Assembly: GCA_002490665.1 (NCBI GenBank)
Contig: DKUL01000038.1
Coordinates: forward strand, 1 to 56,145
Length of the DNA: 56,145 nucleotides
Direction: 5' to 3'
DNA from: Lachnospiraceae bacterium UBA7205
Lineage (GTDB): Bacteria > Bacillota > Clostridia > Lachnospirales > Lachnospiraceae
A model generated the notes under the pieces. It saw only the letters and a program-made list of their open reading frames with translations, ran no database searches and had not been told where the DNA came from. A program made the position numbers and the translations under genes. Positions 1 through 7,972 of the stretch are shown here, one piece after another; positions within the stretch are counted from its first letter, which is position 1, and every line of letters starts with the position of its first letter.

Positions 1-247
1 CGCAGGCGCGCTGAATTTGAGGCTCATGAACGGCACAATGCCAGCGAACACGCCAGAAAGGACGCTCTGATTGCCGAGCAAAGGAAACTGCTTGCGCAAA
101 AACACGATGAGCTTGCCACAAAGTCGCGATGAAATTGCCACAAAAGACTCCGAGCTTGCCAAGAGCCACGATGAGCTTGCCAAGAGCCACGATGAAATCG
201 CACGGCTCAGGGCTTTACTGGCTGATGCCATGGGCTCTGAAAAGTAA
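1..247 (+). pseudogene. 3' end of an Rpn-family (PD-(D/E)XK) gene, frameshifted
   Basis: The window opens inside a reading frame whose product is a charged coiled-coil tail. Frame 1 runs to a TGA at 130-132. Frame 2 continues the same tail from about 128 to the TAA at 245-247, ending ARLRALLADAMGSEK. The tail is built of about 7-residue repeats (HDELAKS and variants, a 21-nt unit). The shift lies inside this repeat, which suggests slippage by one base. Tails of this kind are common at the C-terminus of Rpn recombination-promoting nuclease/putative transposase proteins in Lachnospiraceae, and two more decayed members lie in this window. The nuclease domain would be upstream of the window, so the family assignment is an inference. 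Confidence 0.5.
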
Positions 248-276
248 AATTGAATTTTAAGGGAATAATAAAAATT

Positions 277-801
277 ATGTATCTCATATCCGTCTATTTT
301 GACAGCGCCGCCACCCGAAAGGTGCAGACATTAATCGAACAGATTGCCGACGCATCCGGTAATCTCTATATGACAGAAAAACAGGTTCCGCCGCACATGA
401 CACTTTCCGCCATCGAAGCCCGCAGCGCAGATGTCCTGATTCCTGCCGTAAAACAGCTTGAGGGCAGACTGCGGCGGGGAACAGTATCGTTTGTCACAAT
501 CGGACAGCTGTTTCCATATGTCCTTTACACAATGCCTGTACTGAACCAGTATCTACAGGAAATGGCACTTCAGGTCAATCATGCAATCTCGGACATTCCC
601 GACACGACCATAAGCAGATTCTATCAGCACCACTCATGGCTGCCGCATGTCACACTTGGCAAGACCCTGTCAAAGGAACAGATGCGCACGGCTTTTGCCG
701 TCGTGCAGGATAAATTTTCTGTTTTTGAGGCACAGGTTACAGAACTTGGGCTGGCAAAAGTAAATCCGCATGAGGATGTGCTGCGGTTCCAATTGCTGTA
801 A
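277..801 (+). CDS. 2H phosphoesterase / 2'-5' RNA ligase-like protein
   Basis: A 174-residue protein with the two HxT motifs that define the 2H phosphoesterase superfamily (LigT, ThpR, YjcG-like): PPHMTL near residue 40 and LPHVTL near residue 124. The two histidines and threonines line the active site, which in known members hydrolyses cyclic phosphodiesters in RNA or nucleotides. The real substrate here is unknown. The ATG at 277 is preferred because AAGGGA lies about 12 nt upstream; a TTG at 250 is in frame but has no ribosome binding site. It follows the broken Rpn tail by 29 nt and is tail-to-tail with the nuclease remnant at 809. Length fits the family. Confidence 0.75.
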   Translation: MYLISVYFDSAATRKVQTLIEQIADASGNLYMTEKQVPPHMTLSAIEARSADVLIPAVKQLEGRLRRGTVSFVTIGQLFPYVLYTMPVLNQYLQEMALQVNHAISDIPDTTISRFYQHHSWLPHVTLGKTLSKEQMRTAFAVVQDKFSVFEAQVTELGLAKVNPHEDVLRFQLL

Positions 802-808
802 TTTGCCC

Positions 809-1701
809 CTACATGACCGCCTCCACAATAATCCTCTCTCCAATCCTGATTTCCTTCACGCCAGTCTCTTTTTTCTGGTTAAAATTAAAACTGAGCAGAT
901 ATCCCTTATCCTTATGGTAGTAGTCGAGGTACGCCGCGAGCTGTTTTTCCCCTCTTTCATTGCACTCATTCCCATGCCAGATTTTCAGCTCGATGATAAA
1001 CTGCTCCCCGAGAGAATCGACAATGATATCCGTGCGCTTCTCATCCCTTGCCTGCGCTTCGACATAATAATTTCCTGTCCCGTTGATAATCAGCCTCAGG
1101 TATAACAGGAAAAATTTGCGTCCGTTATCCTCTATGAACCTTTCGCTGTTCTGCCCATATATATCCCCAAAGGCTGTCACAAATTTTCGTATAACGGTAT
1201 CCATGTCAAGCCTGCCATCATGGATAAAAAAGCTCTTATCCTGCTTCGCCGCCTGGATGATTGCGTTGGAGAGTTCCTCCTCCGAATAAATCCCCTTCAC
1301 ATTCAGATTATACGTAAACTCCCTTCCCTGAAACAAAATCGCCTGAAACATCCTCTTCATTTCCGGGTAGTCGTCAAGATGGCGTATCATGCTTTCAAAC
1401 AACGGAATATCTTCAACCAATATTTTCCTGACAGCCTGTGCGACTCCCTGCTCTGACCAGGGCTGTTCCCGGCCGTCAAACTCCTCGTCACTGGGAAGAT
1501 CCTCGTCTATATATTTGCATATGGCTGATACGAGAACCGGATAGCCTGATGTATATGCATAAATTTCCTCTGCAACGGACTGTACATCCATCCCGGTATG
1601 ATAGTCCGAATCATATTCCTGCAACATACCAATAATTTGCCTTACGGAAAAGTGTAATACACAAAAAAACAAGCTGTTTCCCCTGTAATCCACCCTGCTC
1701 T
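809..1701 (-). pseudogene. C-terminal remnant of an AAA-ATPase/PD-(D/E)XK nuclease protein
   Basis: Minus-strand frame encoding the C-terminal part of the AAA-ATPase plus PD-(D/E)XK protein family common in gut Firmicutes and Bacteroidota (AAA-like N-terminus, DUF1703-like nuclease C-terminus). The visible part starts within the helical lid of the ATPase (VAEEIYAYTSGYPVLVSAIC) and ends with an intact nuclease core: RTDIIVD, then IIELKIW (D-x(n)-ExK). The Walker A/B half is missing. In the coding direction the frame is preceded by a mobile palindromic element (1702-1855) and then, only 17 nt further, by the end of the M14-like gene, so the front was already lost before the element inserted. 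The open frame continues into the element, but those residues are not original protein. A sister fragment lies at 27195-27359. Confidence 0.7.
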
Positions 1702-1855
1702 GTAACAGTTCAGCCTTCGGCTTCCTGTTACAAGCATCAAGCCATGCAAAACCACTTCGTGGTGTCAAAGTCACGTTCCGTGGCTTGATGCATCTCTGCC
1801 ACTACGTTTTCTTACGGACTTTGCAGTAAATGCAAAGTCCTGGGCGGAACTGTTA
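1702..1855 (-). mobile_element. MITE-like palindromic element, copy A
   Basis: About 154 bp with terminal inverted repeats TAACAGTTC(A/C)GCC. It is bounded by a direct repeat CCCTGCTCT at 1693-1701 and 1856-1864, which is best read as an 8-9 bp target-site duplication. Inside on the minus strand lie two hairpins: GGACTTTGCA...TGCAAAGTCC, and a longer one with arms GCATCAAGCCA / TGGCTTGATGC. No coding capacity. Copy B (46893-47027) has the same plan; copy C (46345-46480) shares ends and first hairpin. Confidence 0.8.
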
Positions 1856-1879
1856 CCCTGCTCTATAACCGCCCGATTT

Positions 1880-2806
1880 TTACACAAGCTTCAGTGCTGT
1901 CGTATCCGCATAAATCAGCGGTGCCTTGTGCTGGAAAAACACGGTTGCATCCGCGGGTGCCGTCAGCTGCTCCAGCACAGTCCCCTCGTAAGGGTCTGTA
2001 ATCTCGGCGAGCAGCTGTCCTTCATGCACTTCCTCACCGACATACACCTTATTTTCGTAGATGCCCGCCTCCCTGCACCGCACAGACAGCAGACTGCCAT
2101 CGCAGAGCACCTGGGAATAGTAGTGGTATCCGCCGCTGACCCTGCTGTTTAAAATGCCCGCCGCGTTGAGCATCTTCTCGATTCCCTTCACTGCATCCGC
2201 TGCACTCTGGCGGTCAATTTCCTCCGTGTCTGTCGTGTATACACTGTATGCCTTTGTCTCCCAAATCTGCCAGTTGTAGTTCAGCGTGGTGGTGTCAAAC
2301 GGACGCGTGTCCCGAACCATGACATAGGGAAACGCAAAATTTTTCGCCGCCTCGATGTCCTCAAATCCCGTCCGCATCATCCGGATGTGCGGCAGGAAGC
2401 GCCCGGACATATAGTTCGATGCAAACTGGATTCCGATACTATAATCCTTTACCGCGTCAAACACGCCCGCCGCGATGCGCTGTGTCGTCTCGCCCTCCTG
2501 ATAGCCGGGAAACATGCGGTTGATATCAGTGTTGTCCGTTGACCAGAACCGCTTGCCAATATTCATGGAATATGAGTTGATGCACGGAATCACCAGAATG
2601 CTTTTTCCTGCAGCAAGCTCCTGCCTTTCTTCCAATTTTTTCAGGCGACGTATCAGACAGCTGCATGAAAACATCTGCTGCACCTCGTTTCCACGCATAC
2701 TGCCAACCACGCACACGGATTTCTCACCCTCGCCGAACACATAACCCATCACCTGCATCGGCTCCCTGTACAACGCATTCAGCTCATAGATTATCTTCTT
2801 TTTCAT
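1880..2806 (-). CDS. AstE/AspA-like (M14 family) protein, predicted inactive
   Basis: A 308-residue protein of the succinylglutamate desuccinylase/aspartoacylase (M14-related) fold, paralogous to the gene just upstream (gap 9 nt, probably translationally coupled). Where the upstream copy has the zinc-binding GIHGDE, this one has SMRGNE (His to Arg). Where the upstream copy has DIHASN, this one has IQFASN (His to Phe, Asp to Ile). Two of three zinc ligands are therefore lost while the DxNRMFPG region (TDINRMFPG, near residue 95) is kept. The C-terminal beta-barrel domain (EEVHEGQLLAEITDP) is present. The likely role is a regulatory or binding partner of the active paralogue, last gene of the ATP-grasp operon. 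Loss of catalysis is inferred from residues only. Confidence 0.78.
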   Translation of the reverse strand: MKKKIIYELNALYREPMQVMGYVFGEGEKSVCVVGSMRGNEVQQMFSCSCLIRRLKKLEERQELAAGKSILVIPCINSYSMNIGKRFWSTDNTDINRMFPGYQEGETTQRIAAGVFDAVKDYSIGIQFASNYMSGRFLPHIRMMRTGFEDIEAAKNFAFPYVMVRDTRPFDTTTLNYNWQIWETKAYSVYTTDTEEIDRQSAADAVKGIEKMLNAAGILNSRVSGGYHYYSQVLCDGSLLSVRCREAGIYENKVYVGEEVHEGQLLAEITDPYEGTVLEQLTAPADATVFFQHKAPLIYADTTALKLV

Positions 2807-2815
2807 CGTACTTCC

Positions 2816-3772
2816 TCATCTCTTCAACAGTCTGCCCACAAGGGAACCTTCGTCAACGACAGGATACTCCCTGATTGTAAAGAGAATCCCTTTTTCAGGC
2901 GTCGTAATCTCAGAAAGGATTTCTCCGGTCAGCGGATTGACGATGTCCCCGACCTTGTCTCCTTTTTCAAGCATTGTCCAATGCCCTGCTTCCGGCACAA
3001 AGATGCCTGCCGCCGGCGCGTTGAAAAACACGACGCTGTCAGCCCTGTCCGCCACAATCGGCTCCCGGACGGACAAAGCCTCCCCCTGCCAGATGCCAAG
3101 CGCCCGCATGGTATTCATCAGCCCGTCCGCAAGCTGCTGGCAATAGCCCTTTGTGATGCGCATCCCCACACCCGCCTCGACGACAAGCGTCGGCGTGCCT
3201 GTGCTGTTAAGGCTGTATGCGAGTGTGGATTCCAACACGGTGCTCGACGCGTGCACCCAGACAAAGTCCACATTCATATGGCGTGCAAGCGGCACAAGCG
3301 TATCCTTGTGCAGTTCATTGATGCGAATCTGGGGTATCTCTGTCAGATAAATATTGCTGGCATGAATGTCCACAATCAAGTCCGCGCCTGCCAGGTCCTC
3401 TATGATTTTGTGTGCCACATACTCTGTCATGGCGCCGTCCCTGCTCCCCGGAAAAATCCGGTTCATGTCAAGGTCAAATCCCGGAATGCCCCTCGTCACC
3501 GAGTCAATCCCCATCGGATTCATTGCCGGGTACACATCCACCGTTCCCACAAGGCACTCTGGCCGTTCCCGGATGCGCCGGACGACTTCATAACAGACAT
3601 ACTGCCCTTCCAGCTCATCGCCATGGATTCCCGTGACAATCCCGATTCTCCTTTTACAATCTCCGGCTTTTCCCAAAGGCGTCAGCCTGTTTCTCTTTAT
3701 ATTCAATGTCTCCCCGACAGGCAGCTTCACCTGACAGATTGAACTGATTTCCGAACGTATTTCCTGTGACAT
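2816..3772 (-). CDS. Succinylglutamate desuccinylase/aspartoacylase family (M14) metallohydrolase
   Basis: A 318-residue zinc-dependent amidohydrolase of the AstE/AspA branch of M14. Zinc ligands are visible as GIHGDE (near residues 48-53, His and Glu) and VDIHASN (His). DLDMNRIFPG is the conserved substrate-binding segment that follows the first motif. The C-terminal domain (KGDKVGDIVNPLTGEI) is lipoyl-like, as in the family. Family members remove acyl groups from amino acids or cleave C-terminal residues; the substrate here is unknown. Start ATG has GGGAG 5 nt upstream. It sits 44 nt after the transglutaminase gene and 9 nt before an inactive paralogue, so it probably trims or deacylates the product or substrate of the ATP-grasp ligase encoded in the same operon. 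Confidence 0.8.
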   Translation of the reverse strand: MSQEIRSEISSICQVKLPVGETLNIKRNRLTPLGKAGDCKRRIGIVTGIHGDELEGQYVCYEVVRRIRERPECLVGTVDVYPAMNPMGIDSVTRGIPGFDLDMNRIFPGSRDGAMTEYVAHKIIEDLAGADLIVDIHASNIYLTEIPQIRINELHKDTLVPLARHMNVDFVWVHASSTVLESTLAYSLNSTGTPTLVVEAGVGMRITKGYCQQLADGLMNTMRALGIWQGEALSVREPIVADRADSVVFFNAPAAGIFVPEAGHWTMLEKGDKVGDIVNPLTGEILSEITTPEKGILFTIREYPVVDEGSLVGRLLKR

Positions 3773-3816
3773 ATTTTCTCCCTTTCCCGCCAGCCGCTGT
3801 TTCTGCCAACAGTCCC

Positions 3817-4620
3817 CTAACCGTCGCTGTCAACACGCACACAGACGGTCTGCGTCTGTGTCCCATTTCCCAGAAAGGTGCCGCGGTTGACGATACAGTC
3901 CTGATAATCGCGTCCATGCGATATCTTGATGTAGCTGTCATCTGTTACCCGGTCGTTTGTCGGATCCATTCCGTGCCACGCACCGTCCGCGCACACCTCG
4001 ACCCACGCATGGGAACAGCCTTCCCCCTGCATCATTCCCACCACGTATCTGCTCGGAATCCCTGCCATCCTGCATAGCGCAATCATAATATGGGCGTAGT
4101 CCTGGCACACGCCCTCCCTGCCCGCCAATGCTTCCTCCGCCGTGGTGTGTATGTCTGTCACGCCCTGCACATAGGCCATATCCTGATAAATCTGGTGCAG
4201 CAGCCTTACACAGTACACATACGCCTGCTCATCCTCCTTCTGCCCATACTTCTCATGATACGCTTTCAGGCAGTCCCCTGCCTTTGTGTACTGTGACGGA
4301 AAGCGGAAAGGCGCAAGCTCCATCCGCGGCCTGTCACACAAAAGCAGCGCCGTACTGCTGACTTCTGCCATCCCACAAACCTCCACGCAAAATACCCTGT
4401 GCAGATGCGCAATTTCACCATAGACATACCGGTTGCCGAACGTATCCGTCTCCTCCGTCAGCGCACACTCTGGTTCCAGCTTTACACTGCACGCCGTAAT
4501 CTGCTGCCTTTCATCCGACTGCGGTATCATGCGCAGCGCAAACTGGTGCTTTTGAACCGGCTCCGAAAAATCAAGCGCCATGCGGTAAGAAAACCTAAAC
4601 CTCCTGCTCTCCTGCATCAT
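3817..4620 (-). CDS. Transglutaminase-like cysteine protease of the ATP-grasp/alpha-E cluster
   Basis: A 267-residue protein with an N-terminal beta-rich domain of the bacterial transglutaminase-like N type, then the papain-like transglutaminase core (about residues 140-235). The triad is visible: Cys in EGVCQDYAHI, His in CSHAWVEV, Asp in HGMDPTND. Such proteins are usually peptidases or amidases rather than cross-linking enzymes. This family almost always accompanies the alpha-E (DUF403) and circularly permuted ATP-grasp proteins. Start ATG is preceded by AGGGGCGG; the alpha-E gene ends 23 nt upstream. No signal peptide, so it acts in the cytoplasm. It probably processes a peptide or amide made by the ATP-grasp partner. 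Confidence 0.88.
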   Translation of the reverse strand: MMQESRRFRFSYRMALDFSEPVQKHQFALRMIPQSDERQQITACSVKLEPECALTEETDTFGNRYVYGEIAHLHRVFCVEVCGMAEVSSTALLLCDRPRMELAPFRFPSQYTKAGDCLKAYHEKYGQKEDEQAYVYCVRLLHQIYQDMAYVQGVTDIHTTAEEALAGREGVCQDYAHIMIALCRMAGIPSRYVVGMMQGEGCSHAWVEVCADGAWHGMDPTNDRVTDDSYIKISHGRDYQDCIVNRGTFLGNGTQTQTVCVRVDSDG

Positions 4621-4643
4621 TTTTTCCGCCCCTTACTTCTCCC

Positions 4644-5324
4644 TTATACCAGCACCAGGTTTTCCACATTTCTGACAATTCCGGCGTAATCCACCTCCGC
4701 CGTCTCATCAATATGCTCAATCAACACAGTCAGGCTGTCAAGACATACTCTGTTATAGGACATACCGCTGCTGACAAGGCGGGTATGCATCCGGCGAAGC
4801 TCGCTTTTGAGTTCCTTCACGCCAAGCTTCAGACGCGCGTACAGGTCAATGCGCTCGACCCTTTTTCCTGTCCTGATAATATTCCTGATGGTCTCGCTCT
4901 CGATAAAGTCATCCGCAATGCCCCAGAATGCAAGGATATTGTCCTCCACATTCTGTAACTCCAGCAGCGGCGCCCGCGAAATCTTTGCCTTGTTGATGGC
5001 ATAGATGGCAAGCTGTATGTACGAGAGCGTCTCGCTCCCAATCTCCTCCCGGAGCACAACCGCATTGTCGTATGCCCGCATGAGATTGCTCAAAATGGAA
5101 TTTGGGTCTGTCTCGTCAAATCCATATCGCTGGTTGAAGTCCTCCTTGTCCCTGTAAATATTCGGAATTTCCAGCATCCTGCAAAAATCCGCGTAATTGT
5201 CCCCAATATCGTCAATCATGTCATCATAGCACTTTGAATACAGCCGGATTGTCGTATAGACCCGCTCCGAATATCTGCCAAGCCAGTACAGCCTGTTGGT
5301 CTGTTCTAATGAGATAATACCCAT
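4644..5324 (-). CDS. Alpha-E domain protein (DUF403)
   Basis: A 226-residue, almost wholly helical protein. The N-terminal signature RLYWLGRYSERV is diagnostic of the alpha-E domain (DUF403), and a second conserved segment, FIESETIRNIIRTGKRVERIDL, follows near residue 140. The family has no demonstrated activity; comparative genomics links it to circularly permuted ATP-grasp ligases and transglutaminase-like peptidases in a predicted peptide or amide metabolite system. Its start overlaps the end of the ATP-grasp gene by 19 nt, which points to translational coupling and a complex with fixed stoichiometry. Usual alpha-E proteins run to about 310 residues, so this is a compact form. Confidence 0.88.
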   Translation of the reverse strand: MGIISLEQTNRLYWLGRYSERVYTTIRLYSKCYDDMIDDIGDNYADFCRMLEIPNIYRDKEDFNQRYGFDETDPNSILSNLMRAYDNAVVLREEIGSETLSYIQLAIYAINKAKISRAPLLELQNVEDNILAFWGIADDFIESETIRNIIRTGKRVERIDLYARLKLGVKELKSELRRMHTRLVSSGMSYNRVCLDSLTVLIEHIDETAEVDYAGIVRNVENLVLV

Positions 5325-6625
5325 GTGTCCTTAAATCCCCCTCCCTGTGATGAGTTCACGATAAATGAATCCGGATTGCGCGAAAACCGGGTCAGCCCGC
5401 TCTTCCATACCTGCGGTTCGTCCGCCATCAGCACAAAGGCACGCAGGTCTGCCTTCCGCTCCACCACCGAACCGGCATCCTGTATCTCCAGATCCTGAAA
5501 GTCAATCACTTCCTGCGCGATAAACCGCCGCGGCTCCCGCTGTAACAGCGCGATAAAATCCGCCTTCTGCGCCTTCGTCATGCTGCTGCCAAAAACAACG
5601 CCATAGCCGCCTGCCTCCGCCACGTCCTTAAGCACGAGACTGTCAAAATGCGCAAGCACGTACGCCATGTCCTCCTCATAAAACGGCAGATACGTCGGCG
5701 CGTTGGAGAGCACCGGCTCCTCACCGAGATAATAGCGAATCATCTTCGGCACGAAATAGTAGATGCCCTTATCGTCCGCAATACCGTTTCCGGGCGCATT
5801 GAGCAGCGCGACATTCCCTTTTCTGTACGCGTCAAAAATATGCGGTATGCCAATCACCGACTCCGGGTTAAAGTGCATCGGGTCGAGGTACTCATCGGAA
5901 ATCCTGCGGTACACCGCCCCGACACGCTCCTTTTTCCCCTTGTAATCCACGTAGAAAAGCCTGTCATTCTCCACCGTCAGCTCACTGCCGTTGACCAGAT
6001 GCGCCCCCGTCTTTTCCGCAAGATACGAATGCTCAAAATAGGCGGCATTGTAGCGTCCCGGCGTCAGAATCACCGTATGCCCCTCGACATTGACCGTGTC
6101 CATCGCCCTCCGCAGGAGCTGTGCGTAATTCCTGTTGTCCTCAAGCTGGTTGTCGCGGAATGTTTTCGGGCTGCTGCGCCTGCACAGCTCCCGCGCAATC
6201 ATCGGATACGATGCACCGGACGGCACCCGCAGATTATCCTCCAGGATATACCATTCCCCATCCTTGCCCTTCACAAGGTCGATTCCCGAAATATGGGCAT
6301 AAATCTTTTTGACCGGGGTCACGCCCTCACACGCCGGCATATAACCACTCGACGCAAAAATGAAATCCTCGGGTATCACCTGATCCCGCACGATTTTTTT
6401 ATCATGGTAAATATCATCGAGAAAGATGTTGAGCGCCATGACACGCTGCTTTAAGCCTCTCTCGAGATAGTCAAACTCCTCCTTCTGAATCACCCTCGGT
6501 ATGGCATCAAACGGAAACAGCTGCTCCTTAAAGGTATTGTTTTTGTAAATGCCAAATTTCACGCCGTATCTGGCTAACAGTCGGTTCACGTCTTCCGTGT
6601 TGTCAAGTAAATCCATCTCATACAT
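5306..6625 (-). CDS. Circularly permuted ATP-grasp ligase (DUF404/DUF407)
   Basis: A 439-residue protein from the chosen start (MYEMDLLDN), first gene of the five-gene operon. Conserved segments of the circularly permuted ATP-grasp type 2 family are visible: SGIDLVKGKDGEWYILEDN and RVPSGASYP near the middle, RRISDEYLDP, NAPGNGIADDK, the glycine-rich EAGGYGVVFGS, and FIAQEVIDFQ. These bind ATP and metal; the family is predicted to form amide or peptide bonds. A TTG at 6691 opens the frame further, but the ATG at 6625 with an upstream AAAGG is better placed and matches family length. A promoter and a terminator-like hairpin precede it. Confidence 0.9.
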   Translation of the reverse strand: MYEMDLLDNTEDVNRLLARYGVKFGIYKNNTFKEQLFPFDAIPRVIQKEEFDYLERGLKQRVMALNIFLDDIYHDKKIVRDQVIPEDFIFASSGYMPACEGVTPVKKIYAHISGIDLVKGKDGEWYILEDNLRVPSGASYPMIARELCRRSSPKTFRDNQLEDNRNYAQLLRRAMDTVNVEGHTVILTPGRYNAAYFEHSYLAEKTGAHLVNGSELTVENDRLFYVDYKGKKERVGAVYRRISDEYLDPMHFNPESVIGIPHIFDAYRKGNVALLNAPGNGIADDKGIYYFVPKMIRYYLGEEPVLSNAPTYLPFYEEDMAYVLAHFDSLVLKDVAEAGGYGVVFGSSMTKAQKADFIALLQREPRRFIAQEVIDFQDLEIQDAGSVVERKADLRAFVLMADEPQVWKSGLTRFSRNPDSFIVNSSQGGGFKDTWVLSH

Positions 6626-6689
6626 ACGCTCACGCACCTTTCTTTGTATGGTTTTTTGCCAGGCAGGAAAGGTTTCAGCACCCGCGCGC

Positions 6690-6722
6690 AAAAAGGCGCC
6701 CTGCCCAACGCAGAACGCCTTT
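6690..6722 (-). terminator. Terminator-like hairpin in the leader of the ATP-grasp operon
   Basis: On the minus strand a 13-bp stem (AAAGGCGTTCTGC with GCAGGGCGCCTTT, two G-T pairs) and 5-nt loop are followed by a run of five T. It lies between the predicted promoter (6747-6774) and the start codon at 6625, so it would act as an attenuator of this operon rather than as the end of another transcript. No antiterminator partner was worked out. Confidence 0.65.
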
Positions 6723-6746
6723 GTTCAAACAACGATTATAGGTATT

Positions 6747-6774
6747 AGTTTACACCAGATAAAGCATTTGTCAA
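6747..6774 (-). promoter_or_regulatory. Predicted promoter of the ATP-grasp operon
   Basis: On the minus strand a perfect TTGACA (6769-6774), 16-bp spacer and TAAACT (6747-6752). A TATAAT at 6735-6740 is also present, but its distance from TTGACA is too long. Confidence 0.5.
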
Positions 6775-6890
6775 CAATTTTTCTCGAAAATAAGGAAAGA
6801 ACCGTTATAGCGCATAAAATAAGTCCATATTGCGTCGCTCCTCCGCCATCTTTTTACTCAAAATATCAAGTCCCCCATCCGTCTCTCTGC

Positions 6891-6896
6891 TATAAT
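6891..6896 (+). promoter_or_regulatory. -10 box for the AraC-GGDEF gene
   Basis: TATAAT about 79 nt upstream of the start codon. The -35 region is poor, which would suit an activator-dependent promoter. Evidence is the hexamer alone. Confidence 0.35.
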
Positions 6897-6974
6897 AAAC
6901 TTACGATATCGGAAAAAGCTGCTGCCGGGCGAAGTGTTGCCTGTTCCCATGCCGCAGCAGAAGGAGGGTGGACA

Positions 6975-7772
6975 ATGAAGCATATCGAACTCTTACTGAC
7001 GGTGCTTGAATATATCGAGGTGCATCTGTGTGATGACATGAAGACCGAGGATATTGCGGGCGCATGCTTCTGCTCACGCTCCACGCTCGAAAAACTGTTT
7101 CGCAGTGTATATAGTATTTCCGTCCACGGATACATTGTCCGCAGGCGGATGATGCTGGCGGCAAAAAAGCTGTCCGAACAGCCGCAACTGTCCATTCTGG
7201 ACATTGCCGTCGAGTATGGGTACAGTACACACGAATCCTTTGCACGTGCATTTGAACAGGTATGGAACTGCAAACCTTCTGAATTCCGCAATGCGAAATT
7301 CACGGAGCTGTTTCCGAGGTTTATTGTACCCTCGGTGAAAGGAGACTATTATATCATGCAGAGACGACATGTAGACATCAGTGAATTATACGACTTGTTC
7401 CAGGAGAGAAAAGACTGCTTTTTCGTCCTTTGTGACATCAAGCATATGATAGGAATCAATGAAATTTCCAGAAAAGCAGGCGATTTGGCGATTTTGGAGC
7501 AGATGCGGCGCATGACTGCGGCGTCCGGCGAGAAAGACATTGTATTCCGCATCGGCGGCGACGAGTTCTGTGTCCTGACGGACAGCAGCGACCCGGCATA
7601 CGCAGAACAGACTGCGGCGGCAATCCGCGGCATGAACGGACAGACATTTTCCTATGAAAAACAGGAAATCCCGCTGACCCTCCACGTGACAACCGTGCGC
7701 TTAAAGGACTGCAACCGTTACGATGAAGTGTTCTCCGGACTGCACAACGCCCTCCGGGACGGAAAAGCGTAG
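6975..7772 (+). CDS. AraC-type DNA-binding domain fused to a GGDEF domain
   Basis: A 265-residue protein. Residues 1-105 are two helix-turn-helix units of AraC/XylS type (TEDIAGACFCSRSTLEKLFR, then ILDIAVEYGYSTHESFARAF), followed by the usual RNAK segment. Residues about 135-265 form a short GGDEF domain with RIGGDEF at about 191-197, the signature of diguanylate cyclases. No sensor domain is present. The domain may make cyclic di-GMP or only bind nucleotide; it is short at the end, so activity is uncertain. Start ATG at 6975 has AAGGAGG 7 nt upstream; the frame is open much further upstream, but that part is the leader of the divergent operon. It is divergent from the ATP-grasp operon and may regulate it. 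Confidence 0.82.
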   Translation: MKHIELLLTVLEYIEVHLCDDMKTEDIAGACFCSRSTLEKLFRSVYSISVHGYIVRRRMMLAAKKLSEQPQLSILDIAVEYGYSTHESFARAFEQVWNCKPSEFRNAKFTELFPRFIVPSVKGDYYIMQRRHVDISELYDLFQERKDCFFVLCDIKHMIGINEISRKAGDLAILEQMRRMTAASGEKDIVFRIGGDEFCVLTDSSDPAYAEQTAAAIRGMNGQTFSYEKQEIPLTLHVTTVRLKDCNRYDEVFSGLHNALRDGKA

Positions 7773-7787
7773 GCAATCCGGATACCA

Positions 7788-7967
7788 TTATTCACAAATA
7801 CTATATTCCATCATTTCATAGACCAGCCGTGAGCCTTCTATGATTTCTGCCGGAAGCAGGGCACGCGCGACACACTTTGGCTCCGCCTGCGCGTCGTCCT
7901 CCTTCCTCAGATATGCATAGTCGCCCCCAAGGCTGTCAACCGTATAATAAATCTTATCCAGCAGCAT
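7788..7967 (-). CDS. Small DUF3006-like protein
   Basis: A 59-residue acidic protein (MLLDKIYYTVDSLGGDYAYL...). The pattern of a short beta-strand, GDYAYL, and a PAEIIEGSRLVYE end resembles DUF3006-type small beta-barrel proteins, whose role is unknown. The longer open frame overlaps the isomerase gene; the ATG at 7967 is preferred because GGGGAG lies about 9 nt upstream and it starts 5 nt after the isomerase stop. It is co-transcribed with the isomerase. Confidence 0.6.
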   Translation of the reverse strand: MLLDKIYYTVDSLGGDYAYLRKEDDAQAEPKCVARALLPAEIIEGSRLVYEMMEYSICE

Positions 7968-7972
7968 CCTTT

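Noticed and set aside
2981..3742. Long plus-strand frame of 253 codons
   Set aside because: It is antisense to the M14 hydrolase, lacks a ribosome site and shows no domain pattern.
5648..6454. Long plus-strand frame of 268 codons opposite the ATP-grasp gene
   Set aside because: A shadow of a well-conserved gene; composition (many Arg/His) is typical of antisense frames.
6549..6974. N-terminal extension of the AraC-GGDEF protein
   Set aside because: It covers the divergent promoter and leader hairpin; the ATG at 6975 has a perfect ribosome site and begins the HTH domain.
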